Shown: positions 33,763-42,705 of the stretch, one piece after another | How the letters are laid out: each line of letters begins with the position of its first letter | Position numbering within the stretch: the first letter of the stretch is position 1 | Assembly (NCBI RefSeq): GCF_017313265.1 | Contig: NZ_JAFLQZ010000003.1 | Location: forward strand, 124,001 to 188,000 | DNA: 64,000 nt | Direction: 5' to 3' | DNA from: Hymenobacter telluris | Lineage (GTDB): Bacteria; Bacteroidota; Bacteroidia; Cytophagales; Hymenobacteraceae | Notes under the pieces: generated by a model | What the model was told of the DNA's origin: nothing | Databases searched by the model: none | The model's input: the letters and a program-made list of their open reading frames with translations, nothing else | Program-made: the position numbers and the translations under genes

Positions 33763-35292
33763 ATGTTGCACACCTTCCTACATCCCCCATTCGCCGATCC
33801 GGTAAAGCAGGCCCAGTTTGAGGCGCTGCAAGCGGCGCTGGGTGCGGAGCCTGCTGCTCCGGTTTCGCTGCTGCTGGGCAATTTTGCAGTAGAAGAAGGC
33901 GGCGAAGTATTCGATGCGGTGTTGGTGCGGCCCCACAGTGTATCGGTGCTGATTTTTGTGACTAATGGTGGGCAACTAACGGTTCCAACGCAGGGCGCCG
34001 GCCCCTGGCAGCTCGACGGCCAGCCAGTTCAGGTAAGTGGCACTGCCAACAATCCGTTCGGGCAATTCCGCCGCTTGAAGGGTGCCTTGGCCGCTTGGCT
34101 GGATTCGCAACTAGAACCCGGCCACGTACCGGCGGAGCTTCTTACCGGCTTTGCGCTGTTTGCCAGGCCGGTTACGTTTGGGCCGGGCGTTGAACAGTAT
34201 TTACGCACCCAGCCCGGCGCCGACAGCTTTCAGTTGCTCAGCGACTCTAGCCAGTTGCCACGGCGGCTCCGGCAAGCAGCACACCCTGAAATACAACTCA
34301 GCGACGCCGAGCTAACTGCATGGGCAAAAGATTTGGCCGATGAGCATCCGGAAACAACCGCGGCAAACGATACCGCCCCAACTGACTATTCCGATGAACC
34401 CGCTAATGGCTTCTGGACCCAGAAGGCGCGGCAGCTCTGGCACTGGCTAGGCGCCGAAGATGTGCCGCACGATGAGCCATATGGCAGCGCAGCCGCCGTA
34501 GCCGCTAACAGCGAAGAAAAGCGGCAGTTAGAGCAGATGCGCCAGCAAATCAGAGGCGAACTGGCCCAGCAACGCCAAGAAATGGAAGCCCGCGAAGCGG
34601 AGCGCGAAAAAAGTATTGCGGTGCTCCGGGCACAACTAGCTCAAGTGCCAACAGCCGCGCCCGATGCTGCCGCGCTACAAGCACGGCTGGCAACCGAAAC
34701 CCGTGAGAAAGAAGCATTGGAAGCGGCCATGCACGCTTCCCGCGCGGAGGCCGCTTCACGCAATCAGGAGCTAGATGCTCGTATTCAGCAGCTTGGCCAG
34801 CTTATCGAGCAGTTTCAGACCAAGCCGCAGGTGCCACCTACCGGTGGCGTTGGGCCCGCCGCTACGCGTCCGGCGGCCAAGGCTACCACTCACCACAATC
34901 TGGTTAAGCGGCCCACCACACAGCTACGGTGGCCTCGCGTGGCGGTGGTAGTAGGGGCGGCGGCAGGTATTGGGTTGGGCACATGGGGCCTGACCCGCTA
35001 TGTTAAGAACAAAGAGGAAGTTCAGCTTAACCGCTCCGCAGCCCGCAACGACAACCAACCAGATGAAATGCCTAATTCCGAACCCTCGCTTGATGCACTA
35101 ACCGACACGATTACCCGCGAAATTGCGGCCGTTTCGGATTCGGATACGCTTACTACGCCATCTTCGGAGACAACTCCCGTTAGCTCGGAAAACGAACAGT
35201 TGACCGTTCCCGCCACTCACGACACACTGTACCAAGAGCCCGAAGGCCCCATAGAACCAGAAGCAACAGACTCCAGCGAGTCAGGAAATTAG
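33763..35292 (+). CDS. NERD-like domain, coiled-coil, single-pass membrane protein
   Basis: 509 residues from ATG 33763; the upstream extension lacks the fold and overlaps the terminator region. Residues about 1-130 look like a nuclease-related (NERD-like) domain: VEEGGEVFDAVLVRPHSVSV, VTNGGQL and the NPFGQFRRLKGALAAWL helix. A charged coiled coil rich in Gln/Glu/Arg covers about 250-345, followed by a membrane helix (VAVVVGAAAGIGLGTWGL, near 395) and an acidic Thr/Ser-rich tail. I do not see a complete D-ExK catalytic set, so nuclease activity is doubtful. Convergent with the ICMT-like gene across a 30-bp inverted repeat. Confidence 0.7.
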   Translation: MLHTFLHPPFADPVKQAQFEALQAALGAEPAAPVSLLLGNFAVEEGGEVFDAVLVRPHSVSVLIFVTNGGQLTVPTQGAGPWQLDGQPVQVSGTANNPFGQFRRLKGALAAWLDSQLEPGHVPAELLTGFALFARPVTFGPGVEQYLRTQPGADSFQLLSDSSQLPRRLRQAAHPEIQLSDAELTAWAKDLADEHPETTAANDTAPTDYSDEPANGFWTQKARQLWHWLGAEDVPHDEPYGSAAAVAANSEEKRQLEQMRQQIRGELAQQRQEMEAREAEREKSIAVLRAQLAQVPTAAPDAAALQARLATETREKEALEAAMHASRAEAASRNQELDARIQQLGQLIEQFQTKPQVPPTGGVGPAATRPAAKATTHHNLVKRPTTQLRWPRVAVVVGAAAGIGLGTWGLTRYVKNKEEVQLNRSAARNDNQPDEMPNSEPSLDALTDTITREIAAVSDSDTLTTPSSETTPVSSENEQLTVPATHDTLYQEPEGPIEPEATDSSESGN

Positions 35293-35311
35293 AAACTTGT
35301 TTTCGAGCGCA

Positions 35312-35379
35312 AATAATATCAAGTGGCAACAAAAAGGCGGCTTAATAAGGCCGCCTTTTTGTTGCCACTTGATATTATT
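35312..35379. terminator. 30-bp perfect inverted repeat, bidirectional terminator
   Basis: Arms 35312-35341 and 35350-35379 are perfect complements with an 8-base loop. The inner part is a normal terminator (A5 GGCGGC ... GCCGCC T5) for both convergent genes; the outer 19 bp extend it far beyond the usual length and include the stop codon of the minus-strand gene. Confidence 0.88.
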
Positions 35380-36100
35380 CTGCAACCCATTTGTGTGACT
35401 TTTTCAAATACTTTACAAACAAGTAAACCGCCGTTAGCAAACCCAGAATAGCTACTAGCAACGTATTCCGCAAATCGGTATTACTGTTGGTTAATTCAGG
35501 GTAATTGAACAACAGAATAAGCGTAATACCTATCAGCCACACAAATTGCGTATTGTATTCTTTAAGAATCCAGCGTGCGGCATTGAAATCGTGCGTTTGA
35601 AATGTATGACCGAGGCCTACTGGATTTATCAGCCACCGATTTACCCGCGTGCAATACGCATCAAACTGAGCACCGAATTTACCTCGCAGAAAATTTTCTT
35701 CGGCTAGCACAATGGCTTGGTAGATAAACAAAAACAGCGGAATAAATACGGCCATGTAGAGCAAGGAATTGGAAAGAATACCTACGCCTACCAGCATCAG
35801 AATATTCCCTACGTACAATGGATTCCGCCCATGATTGAACATGCCTTGCGTTACCAGGTCTTCGGCGTAAACTTTTTTGTCTTTGCCGCCTCGCACAATA
35901 TACACAAGCCCAATGGATGCCCCCCGAATAAGTTGCCCCGTTACAGTTACAAACAAGCCGATAATAATGGGCCACAGATAATAGCGTGGACCGAATACCT
36001 GGGGTGTAAAAATATTGGGCGAAGGAATGAACAGCGCTATATACAGGAAAATAAAAAGCTGATTCCTGTACTTAAAGAAAAAATTGCCAATTGAAATCAT
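35375..36100 (-). CDS. Integral-membrane methyltransferase, ICMT/phospholipid methyltransferase-like
   Basis: 241 residues with about five to six hydrophobic helices. The GMFNHGRNPLYVGNILML segment near 87-104 and the later EENFLRGKFGAQFDAYCTRV segment form the SAM-binding signature of isoprenylcysteine carboxyl methyltransferase and related phospholipid methyltransferases. The acceptor substrate cannot be read from sequence. Its start codon directly follows the stop codon of the CmoA-like gene (adjacent codons), implying tight co-expression. The last codon and stop are inside the terminator palindrome. Confidence 0.82.
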   Translation of the reverse strand: MISIGNFFFKYRNQLFIFLYIALFIPSPNIFTPQVFGPRYYLWPIIIGLFVTVTGQLIRGASIGLVYIVRGGKDKKVYAEDLVTQGMFNHGRNPLYVGNILMLVGVGILSNSLLYMAVFIPLFLFIYQAIVLAEENFLRGKFGAQFDAYCTRVNRWLINPVGLGHTFQTHDFNAARWILKEYNTQFVWLIGITLILLFNYPELTNSNTDLRNTLLVAILGLLTAVYLFVKYLKKSHKWVAE

Positions 36101-36847
36101 CTATTTCTTTATTGCAATGAGGCCCGAGAAATTATACCACTTGAAAAATATCTCACACGAAGCAAATCCTGCTTCTCTGAGCATGTGAATGTTCTCACTG
36201 AGCTTGTATGGAATAAGCACATTTTCCAATGCCTCCCGCTTTTGCGAAATTTCCATCTCGCTATATTGATTCCGGCGCTTATAGTTGTAATAATATTTGA
36301 TATAGTCCCGATTGAAAACACTGTCCTCAGTCAGTATTTTCTCCACCAGAATTAGAACCCCGTTGGGCACCATCCCTTCAAATATTGTCTTCAATAATTT
36401 CTCGCGGTGAATGGGCCGAATGAATTGTAGTGTCAGGCACAGCACAACCACGGAGGCATTCTGAATTTCGGCACCTTGTTGCAGGTCGGCAACCCGTAGC
36501 TCATAGGGACGCACAAAGCCGGCTTCCTTTAGTTTCACGTTGCATTTTTCCAGCATCTCCGCCGCATCGTCGATTCCAACGAACTTAATATCAGCGGGTA
36601 CCATAGTATCCATGCCAATCATGGTGGTGCCGGTGGAGCAGCCTAAGTCGTATACGGCGGTGCCTTCCTGGGCGTGGTCGGCAGCCAGCTCGGAAATCAT
36701 CCGCTGCACCTCGCCATAATACGGCACCGACCGGCTTACCATGTCATCGAAGACCCCCGCTACTTTAGCGCTGAATTTGAAGTCGGAGGCTTGTTTTATT
36801 TCTTCCTTGAAGACTTCGTCCGTCTCTTTATCGGTTTTTTCGAGCAT
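36101..36847 (-). CDS. cmoA: CmoA-like carboxy-S-adenosylmethionine synthase
   Basis: 248 residues, class I methyltransferase fold. Similarity to Escherichia coli CmoA runs along the whole length: VFDDMVSRSVPYYGEVQRMI near 32-51, VYDLGCSTGTT near 65 (SAM loop), LCLTLQFIRP near 136, and YSEMEISQKREALENV near 195-210. Arg204 aligns with the E. coli Arg199 that contacts the carboxyl group of carboxy-SAM. CmoA converts SAM and prephenate into carboxy-SAM, which CmoB uses to modify tRNA wobble uridine. No cmoB is next to it; instead a membrane methyltransferase follows without a gap. An ordinary SAM methyltransferase is the alternative. Confidence 0.8.
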   Translation of the reverse strand: MLEKTDKETDEVFKEEIKQASDFKFSAKVAGVFDDMVSRSVPYYGEVQRMISELAADHAQEGTAVYDLGCSTGTTMIGMDTMVPADIKFVGIDDAAEMLEKCNVKLKEAGFVRPYELRVADLQQGAEIQNASVVVLCLTLQFIRPIHREKLLKTIFEGMVPNGVLILVEKILTEDSVFNRDYIKYYYNYKRRNQYSEMEISQKREALENVLIPYKLSENIHMLREAGFASCEIFFKWYNFSGLIAIKK

Positions 36848-37188
36848 GGCTTTTTCTTTCTGAAAAACTCAAAAATGGGTGATAAATCTGTGCTAATTCT
36901 GTAGTGAGGCAGTGCGCACTGTACGCACTACCTGTCAGCCCTTTTACTTTTGCGCTGGTCTCCTTAACTCAAAAACTCACGTAGGAGAGCGGGCAAATTA
37001 AGCGTTTAATTCCTTGGTTCCAGAAGCGGCTTATCTAGCCGAACTTATCCGCCTGAAACTTCGCTTACTTTCAACTTCCTAAAGCCCATAAGCACAAAAA
37101 AGCAGCCCCCCCATGAAACCGCTTACGGGTTGTAAAGGAGGCTGCTTTTTGAAAAACGACCAGCTACAGAAACTAGCCTAAGAAGGTC
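36848..37188. other. Gap upstream of cmoA-like gene, with catalase terminator
   Basis: No gene is supported. The left part must hold the promoter of the cmoA-like/ICMT-like pair, but I found no convincing -7 box. The right end holds the catalase terminator. Confidence 0.55.
37097..37150 (-). terminator. Terminator of the catalase gene
   Basis: Arms AAAAAGCAGCC (37097-37107) and GGCTGCTTTTT (37140-37150) are perfect complements around a 32-base loop that itself contains a short hairpin. Confidence 0.7.
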
Positions 37189-38859
37189 TTAATACGGCTT
37201 TGCGTCGTGGGCCATTGCTTCGGCTTCCTGCACAGCGGCCGACGTTTTGCCTTGGTTGTACTGGTTACCGCCTTCGGCCTGCTTGCCGGCGCGGGCAGCT
37301 TGCAAGCCTTCGGCCAAGCGGCGGCCCCAATCAGGGTCGCAGTTGGTGCACAGCTCCACCATTTTGTCGCTCACCTTGTGGTCGGCGTCGGTGAGGGCTC
37401 CTACCATGTTGCTGATGAGGTCGTCACGCTCCCAGTCTTCGTGCAGGCGGTACCGCTCACCGGCTTGCTTGAAGTTGTTCTGGCGGTCGATGGTTTCGCG
37501 CAGCAGGCGGCCCTGGTACTCCGGCGTGTGGTCGGGGGCAGTGCGGGGCGCTTCTTTCAGGCCATTCAGGCTGCTGGGCTCGTAGTTGACGTGCAGGTTC
37601 TGGTTGGGCGCCGAATCAACGTGGTAGGCCATCTGACCGTCGCGCTGGTTGGTGGCTACGTGCTTTTTCGGCGCGTTGATGGGCAGTTGCAGGTAGTTGG
37701 TGCCTACCCGGTAGCGCTGCGTATCCGAGTACGAGAACGTGCGGCCTTGCAGCATCTTGTCGTCGGAGAAATCCAGGCCATCCACCAGTACGCCGGTACC
37801 AAACGCCGACTGCTCTACCTCGGCGAAGTAGTTTTCGGGGTTTTTGTTGAGCGTCATCTTGCCTACGGGCAGGAACGGGAACTGGTCTTCGGGCCAGATC
37901 TTGGTGTCATCCAGCGGATCGAAGTCCAGTTCGGGGTGCTCCCCGTCGGACATAATCTGCACGCACAGCTCCCACTGCGGGAAGTCGCCGGCTTTGATGT
38001 GCTCGTACAGGTCCTGGGTGGCGTGGTTGAAGTTCTTGGCCTGAATGGCTTCCGCTTCGGAAGCCGTCAGGTTTTTGATGCCTTGCAGCGGCTCCCAGTG
38101 GTATTTCACCAGCACGGCTTCGCCCTGCGCATTCACCCACTTATAGGTGTTCACGCCGGAACCCTGCATCTGGCGGTAGTTGGCAGGAATGCCCCACGGC
38201 GAGAACAGGAACGACACCATGTGCATGGCCTCGGGCGTGTTGGCAATGAAGTCGAAGATACGCTCACCGGTCTGGCGGTTGTGCACCGGGTCGGGCTTCT
38301 GCGAGTGAATGAGGTCCGGGAACTTCATGGCGTCGCGGATGAAGAACACCTTCAGGTTGTTGCCTACTAGGTCCCAGTTGCCGTCTTCGGTGTAGAATTT
38401 CACCGCGAAGCCGCGCGGGTCGCGCAGGGTTTCGGGCGAGTGGCCACCGTGACCTACCGTGCTGAAGCGCACGAATACGGGGGTTTGCTTGCCGGCCGTG
38501 TTGAACAGCTTGGCACGGGTGTACTTGGCAATCGGCTCGTCGCCCACTTTGCCGTACGCCTCAAATACGCCGTGCGCCCCGGCGCCGCGGGCGTGCACCA
38601 CCCGCTCCGGAACCCGCTCCCGGTCGAAGTGGCTGATTTTTTCCAGAAACTGGTAGTTCTCCAGCGTAGCCGGCCCGCGGTTGCCTACCGTGCGCAGGTT
38701 CTGGTTGTTGGTGAGTGGATGGCCTTGCCGAGTGGTGAGCGTTTGGGCGTTTTCGCCGTCGGCCGTGCGCGTGTCGTGAGAAGTACCGGCGCCCGTTACA
38801 GCCGTGCCCGTACCCGAAAGGGCATCGGAAGCACCATTCTGATTCTGGTCCTGATCCAT
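37189..38859 (-). CDS. katA: Haem catalase
   Basis: 556 residues from ATG 38859; the longer frame adds 87 residues without family similarity. Dismutates hydrogen peroxide. The catalytic His is His89 in [40 protein letters not shown] and [20 protein letters not shown] carry the distal Asn; the haem-binding Tyr is in [14 protein letters not shown]. The [14 protein letters not shown] form, where many small-subunit catalases have AGERGSADTxRDPRG, points to a less common clade. No C-terminal flavodoxin-like domain, so a small-subunit enzyme with a Gln/Ala/Gly-rich tail. Cytosolic, no signal peptide. Divergent from an MFS transporter. Confidence 0.93.
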   Translation of the reverse strand: MDQDQNQNGASDALSGTGTAVTGAGTSHDTRTADGENAQTLTTRQGHPLTNNQNLRTVGNRGPATLENYQFLEKISHFDRERVPERVVHARGAGAHGVFEAYGKVGDEPIAKYTRAKLFNTAGKQTPVFVRFSTVGHGGHSPETLRDPRGFAVKFYTEDGNWDLVGNNLKVFFIRDAMKFPDLIHSQKPDPVHNRQTGERIFDFIANTPEAMHMVSFLFSPWGIPANYRQMQGSGVNTYKWVNAQGEAVLVKYHWEPLQGIKNLTASEAEAIQAKNFNHATQDLYEHIKAGDFPQWELCVQIMSDGEHPELDFDPLDDTKIWPEDQFPFLPVGKMTLNKNPENYFAEVEQSAFGTGVLVDGLDFSDDKMLQGRTFSYSDTQRYRVGTNYLQLPINAPKKHVATNQRDGQMAYHVDSAPNQNLHVNYEPSSLNGLKEAPRTAPDHTPEYQGRLLRETIDRQNNFKQAGERYRLHEDWERDDLISNMVGALTDADHKVSDKMVELCTNCDPDWGRRLAEGLQAARAGKQAEGGNQYNQGKTSAAVQEAEAMAHDAKPY

Positions 38860-39037
38860 GAGAAGTTTGGGTTGAAGGTTAAATGAGAGCCGTAGCTCAG
38901 TGGTTGAAAACAACCCCCTGAACGAAGCTATAGTTGCGAGTTTCGCTATAAAATTTCGGGATTCACACGGTTGAGCTAGTATTTCTCGGGCCAGCGTGCC
39001 CGCCGCCAACCGCCCGCCGGTGCTACCTTTGGGCTTT

Positions 39038-40231
39038 ATGTCAGCTACTGCCTCCCGTACGTACAGCACCGGCTTCTGGCTGATGTGTTTGTCCTCTTTC
39101 CTGTTTTTTGCCAGCTTCAATATGCTGCTGCCCGAGCTGCCCGCTTACCTCACCGGGCTGGGCGGCGCCGACTACAAAGGCTACATTATTGCTCTTTTCA
39201 CACTCACGGCCTGCATCTCGCGGCCGTTTAGCGGCAAGCTGGCTGATACAGTAGGCCGCATTCCGGTGATGGTGTTCGGGTCGTTGGTGTGCTTTGTGTG
39301 CGGCTTTTTCTACCCCTGGACGGCCACCGTGGCGGGCTTTATGGGGCTGCGGCTGCTGCACGGCTTCAGCACCGGCTTCAAACCCACCGCCACAGCCGCT
39401 TTCATCAGTGACATTATTCCGCTGGCCCGGCGCGGCGAAGCCATGGGGCTGCTGGGCGTGGCGGGCTCGTTGGGCATGGCCGCCGGGCCGGCGCTGGGCC
39501 CGCGCATTACGGCCGCCTTCTCGCTGAACACGCTATTCTACTGCTCCTCGGGACTGGCTTTGCTGAGCTTGCTGGTGCAGGGCACCCTCACCGAAACCCT
39601 GCCGCTAGCGCAACGCCAACGGTTTAGCTGGAAGCTACTCAAGCTGAAATGGAACGAGATACTGGAGCCGCAGGTGATGCAGCCGGCCTTAGTCACGCTG
39701 CTGTGTTTGTTCCCGTACGGCGCCATCCTGACGGTGGTACCCGACCAAAGCACCGCCCTGGGCCTCAAGGCCGCCGACAAAGGCTTGTTTTACCTGTGCT
39801 TTACGCTGGCTTCCCTCCTGATTCGGCTGCTGGCCGGCCGCGTATCCGACACATACGGGCGCCTGCCGGTGCTGCGCGTGTCCACGGTGCTGCTGACGGT
39901 GGCGCTGGGCGTGCTGATGCTGGCCACGCACTCGGTACCGTTGTTTCTGGGGGGTGCGGTGCTGTTCGGTATTTCCACGGGCCTGAACTCGCCGGCCCTC
40001 TACGCCTGGACCATCGACCGGAGCCACCCCGAACGGCGCGGCCGGGGCGTAGCCACCATGTACATTGCGCTGGAACTTGGTATTGGCGTGGGCGCGCTGG
40101 CCGCCGGCTGGATTTTCGCCAACCAAACCGAACGCCTCCCTTACGTGCACGGCCTGAGCATGGTGCTGATCCTGTTGGCTGCCATCTACTTGTTTTTCGG
40201 GGTGAAAACCCAGCCTGTTGAGGCAGAATAA
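39038..40231 (+). CDS. Major facilitator superfamily transporter
   Basis: 397 residues from ATG 39038 with about 12 hydrophobic helices. Motif A between helices 2 and 3 is present as [16 protein letters not shown] near residue 66 and again, as expected, in the second half as [16 protein letters not shown]. The protein resembles drug/sugar efflux MFS members (DHA1-like); substrate unknown. Nothing in the divergent catalase gene indicates a shared function. Confidence 0.88.
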   Translation: MSATASRTYSTGFWLMCLSSFLFFASFNMLLPELPAYLTGLGGADYKGYIIALFTLTACISRPFSGKLADTVGRIPVMVFGSLVCFVCGFFYPWTATVAGFMGLRLLHGFSTGFKPTATAAFISDIIPLARRGEAMGLLGVAGSLGMAAGPALGPRITAAFSLNTLFYCSSGLALLSLLVQGTLTETLPLAQRQRFSWKLLKLKWNEILEPQVMQPALVTLLCLFPYGAILTVVPDQSTALGLKAADKGLFYLCFTLASLLIRLLAGRVSDTYGRLPVLRVSTVLLTVALGVLMLATHSVPLFLGGAVLFGISTGLNSPALYAWTIDRSHPERRGRGVATMYIALELGIGVGALAAGWIFANQTERLPYVHGLSMVLILLAAIYLFFGVKTQPVEAE

Positions 40232-40357
40232 AATATAGCAGTACAGCTACCCGCTTACGCTTGGCAGGCTGTTGGTTTTCATGCAAATTTGAAACGACAA
40301 GCTTAGCCAAGCTGGTCGCGCCCCATAATTACCTGTATTTCTAGCCTGGTATCTACC

Positions 40358-42385
40358 ATGGTATTATCCGTTATCCGCCGCTGGCAAGTGCTATTATTCT
40401 GCCTGCTGCTGGCCGGCCCTCTGGCGGCCCAGAAAGCCCCTGTTATGCCTATCCGCTTTGGTAGCGTGGTACCCGCCGACTTTGCCAACGCCCCAGCCGC
40501 TACCGATACTACCACGGCAGCCGCCGAATACCTGTGTGATTTTGGTACTACCAAGATTATTGGGGCCAAAGACCATTTCCAGGTGGTGTTCGAGCGGACG
40601 GCCCGGTTGCGCATCAACCGCAAAGCCGGCTATGAGTACGCCACAGTACGCGTACCACTTTACTTCAAAGATGGTAGCGCGGAGCGTTTCACCAACTTGA
40701 AAGGCTTCACTTACAACTTTCAGGACAGTAAGATTGCGCAGGTCAAGCTGAATCCCGACCCCGTGTTTCGTGAGAAGGTGGACAAGAACCACGTGCAGGT
40801 TTCCTTCACCATGCCGAACGTGCGAGAGGGCTCCATTGTGGAGTTCAGCTACACCATCACCTCCGATTTCATCTTCAACCTTCAGGAATGGCGCTTCGAG
40901 CATAGCATTCCGGTGCGCTGGAGCGAATATCGGGTGGCTATTCCGCAGTTTTACCGCTACAAAACCGTTACCCGGGGCTACCGGCCTTTTGCCGTGCAGG
41001 AATCCACCACGATACCTTACAGCACGGCGTACAACATGTCCTCTGAGAACCACATGGCGCCCAGCCAAGACGCCCTACTGACCGGTGTAGCGTTGCAGTT
41101 GCGGTGGGTAATGAAAGAGGTACCCGCGTTCCGTTCGGAGCCGTTCATGACCACGCCCTACGACTACGTGCGCAGCGTGCATTTCGAGTTGGCGGGCAGC
41201 GACTTCACCGGCAACAACTACCACGACCTGAGTGGCAAATGGGAAACGCTGTGGAAAGCCCTGCAACAGGATGAAGAATTTGGCAAGGCCTTAACGGCTT
41301 CGGCGCCATTAGCTGCCCAAGCCAAAGCGCTTCAGCTGAAATACCCGGTACCGGCGGCCCGCGCAGCAGCCGTGCTAGCGTTGGTACAGCGTAGTGTGCG
41401 CTACAACGGGCAACAGCGGGTGTACGCGTCGCAGTCGTTGCGCCATACTTTCGAGAAGCATTCGGGCAACTCGGCCGATGTGAACCTGCTGCTGGTACAG
41501 ACTCTGCGCGAAGCCGGCCTGCCCGCCACTCCGCTCCTGCTTAGTACCCGCGACCATGGCCAGGTGCAAACCAGTATGCCCGTTATCACGCAGTTCAACT
41601 ACGTAGTGGCGCACCTTACCTTACCCGACAAGCCCGCTGTGTTTCTGGATGCCACGGAGCCACAACTCCCTATGGGGTATCTGCCGGAACGCTGCCTGAA
41701 CGGGGAAGGCTGCCTGGCCAACGCCGATGGCACCTGGCTGCCGCTGAAACCCACCGCCAGCCACCTAGAACTACGAACGGCTAGACTCCAGCTGACCCCG
41801 AAGGGCCAACTGGAAGGCACCGCCAAACTCGAATACAGCGGCTACGCCGCCGTGAAGGCGAGCCGGCAGATTCGGGAAAGCTCATCGGGTGAATACCTGG
41901 GGCGGGTACGAAACCGCTGGCTGGACTGGCAGCCGACTAACATGAAACTGCTTGCGGACGACTCGACACACAACAGTGTAGCTGTGGAATTAGGCATCAG
42001 TCTGTCTGCCGACAATCCTGATGCTGCCCTGTTTTACTTGCCGCTCCTGAAAGTGCTAGCCAATACGTCGCACCCGTTTCAGTCGGAACAACGTGTGTTC
42101 CCCGTCGATTTAGGGATGCCGCACGACTACACCGACCTAGTAACCCTGACGCTCCCGGCCAATTTCAAGGTGGAAGTACCTGCCAACGTAGCGCTGGCTT
42201 TGCCCAATGGGGGCGGACGCTTTTTATACCAGGCCAGCCAGCCCACACCGGAAACCGTGCAGATTACCACCCGGCTTCAGCTATATAAACCTATATATAG
42301 CCCTGATGAATATGCTTCCCTGCGCGAATTTCATCAGCGGGCAGTGGCCAAGTACGCAGAAATGCTTGTGGTGCGCCGGCAGTAG
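40358..42385 (+). CDS. DUF3857 protein with transglutaminase-like domain lacking catalytic Cys/His (member 1)
   Basis: 675 residues with a signal peptide ending LAAQ (about 25), so periplasmic. An N-terminal DUF3857 beta-sandwich (about 40-260; PNVREGSIVEFSYTITSDF near 150) precedes a transglutaminase-like domain (about 320-450). Where active relatives have a GDCK-type Cys site this protein has GNSADVNLLL (near 370), and NHVV is replaced by FNYVVAH (near 413); only LDATE (near 431) keeps the Asp. It is therefore probably a non-catalytic binding protein. A C-terminal beta domain follows. Ends in a VYSxxEYxSLREFxxxxxAK-type motif shared with member 2. Confidence 0.85.
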   Translation: MVLSVIRRWQVLLFCLLLAGPLAAQKAPVMPIRFGSVVPADFANAPAATDTTTAAAEYLCDFGTTKIIGAKDHFQVVFERTARLRINRKAGYEYATVRVPLYFKDGSAERFTNLKGFTYNFQDSKIAQVKLNPDPVFREKVDKNHVQVSFTMPNVREGSIVEFSYTITSDFIFNLQEWRFEHSIPVRWSEYRVAIPQFYRYKTVTRGYRPFAVQESTTIPYSTAYNMSSENHMAPSQDALLTGVALQLRWVMKEVPAFRSEPFMTTPYDYVRSVHFELAGSDFTGNNYHDLSGKWETLWKALQQDEEFGKALTASAPLAAQAKALQLKYPVPAARAAAVLALVQRSVRYNGQQRVYASQSLRHTFEKHSGNSADVNLLLVQTLREAGLPATPLLLSTRDHGQVQTSMPVITQFNYVVAHLTLPDKPAVFLDATEPQLPMGYLPERCLNGEGCLANADGTWLPLKPTASHLELRTARLQLTPKGQLEGTAKLEYSGYAAVKASRQIRESSSGEYLGRVRNRWLDWQPTNMKLLADDSTHNSVAVELGISLSADNPDAALFYLPLLKVLANTSHPFQSEQRVFPVDLGMPHDYTDLVTLTLPANFKVEVPANVALALPNGGGRFLYQASQPTPETVQITTRLQLYKPIYSPDEYASLREFHQRAVAKYAEMLVVRRQ

Positions 42386-42705
42386 CATTAGTGATGTTGC
42401 AGCCCAACCGCCGAGCTAGTACGCTTATACTACCATACAGAGCCGCCTATTTACCGCGTGGTATTCAGCCTGTTGCTACTGGCTAAATACCACTGACCAG
42501 GCAGGCAGGAGTAAGAGCTGAGCGCGCTTCATTTTTTCTTCATAATAGCCACTGGTAGATATAGTAAAAACTCTGATATTTAGCCTATCCTACTACTGCT
42601 CTGAGTTAATCTGCCGCCTTTCTTATTCTTTCCGGTTGCTTCCGGGCTGTGCTGCCCGCACACCGAAGATTTATTTATCAGTGCCCTTTTTCTCTTCTTA
42701 CTTAT
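42386..42705. other. Gap between DUF3857 members 1 and 2
   Basis: 320 bp with no supported gene and no clear terminator or -7 box. Members 1 and 2 may therefore be transcribed separately. Confidence 0.5.

Noticed and set aside
37207-38370. A 387-codon open frame on the plus strand
   Set aside because: Antisense to the catalase gene with no recognisable domain.
39024-39031. TACCTTTG as the MFS transporter -7 box
   Set aside because: It lies 6 bp before the ATG, which would leave no leader, and the upstream DNA is GC-rich without a -33 element; probably chance.
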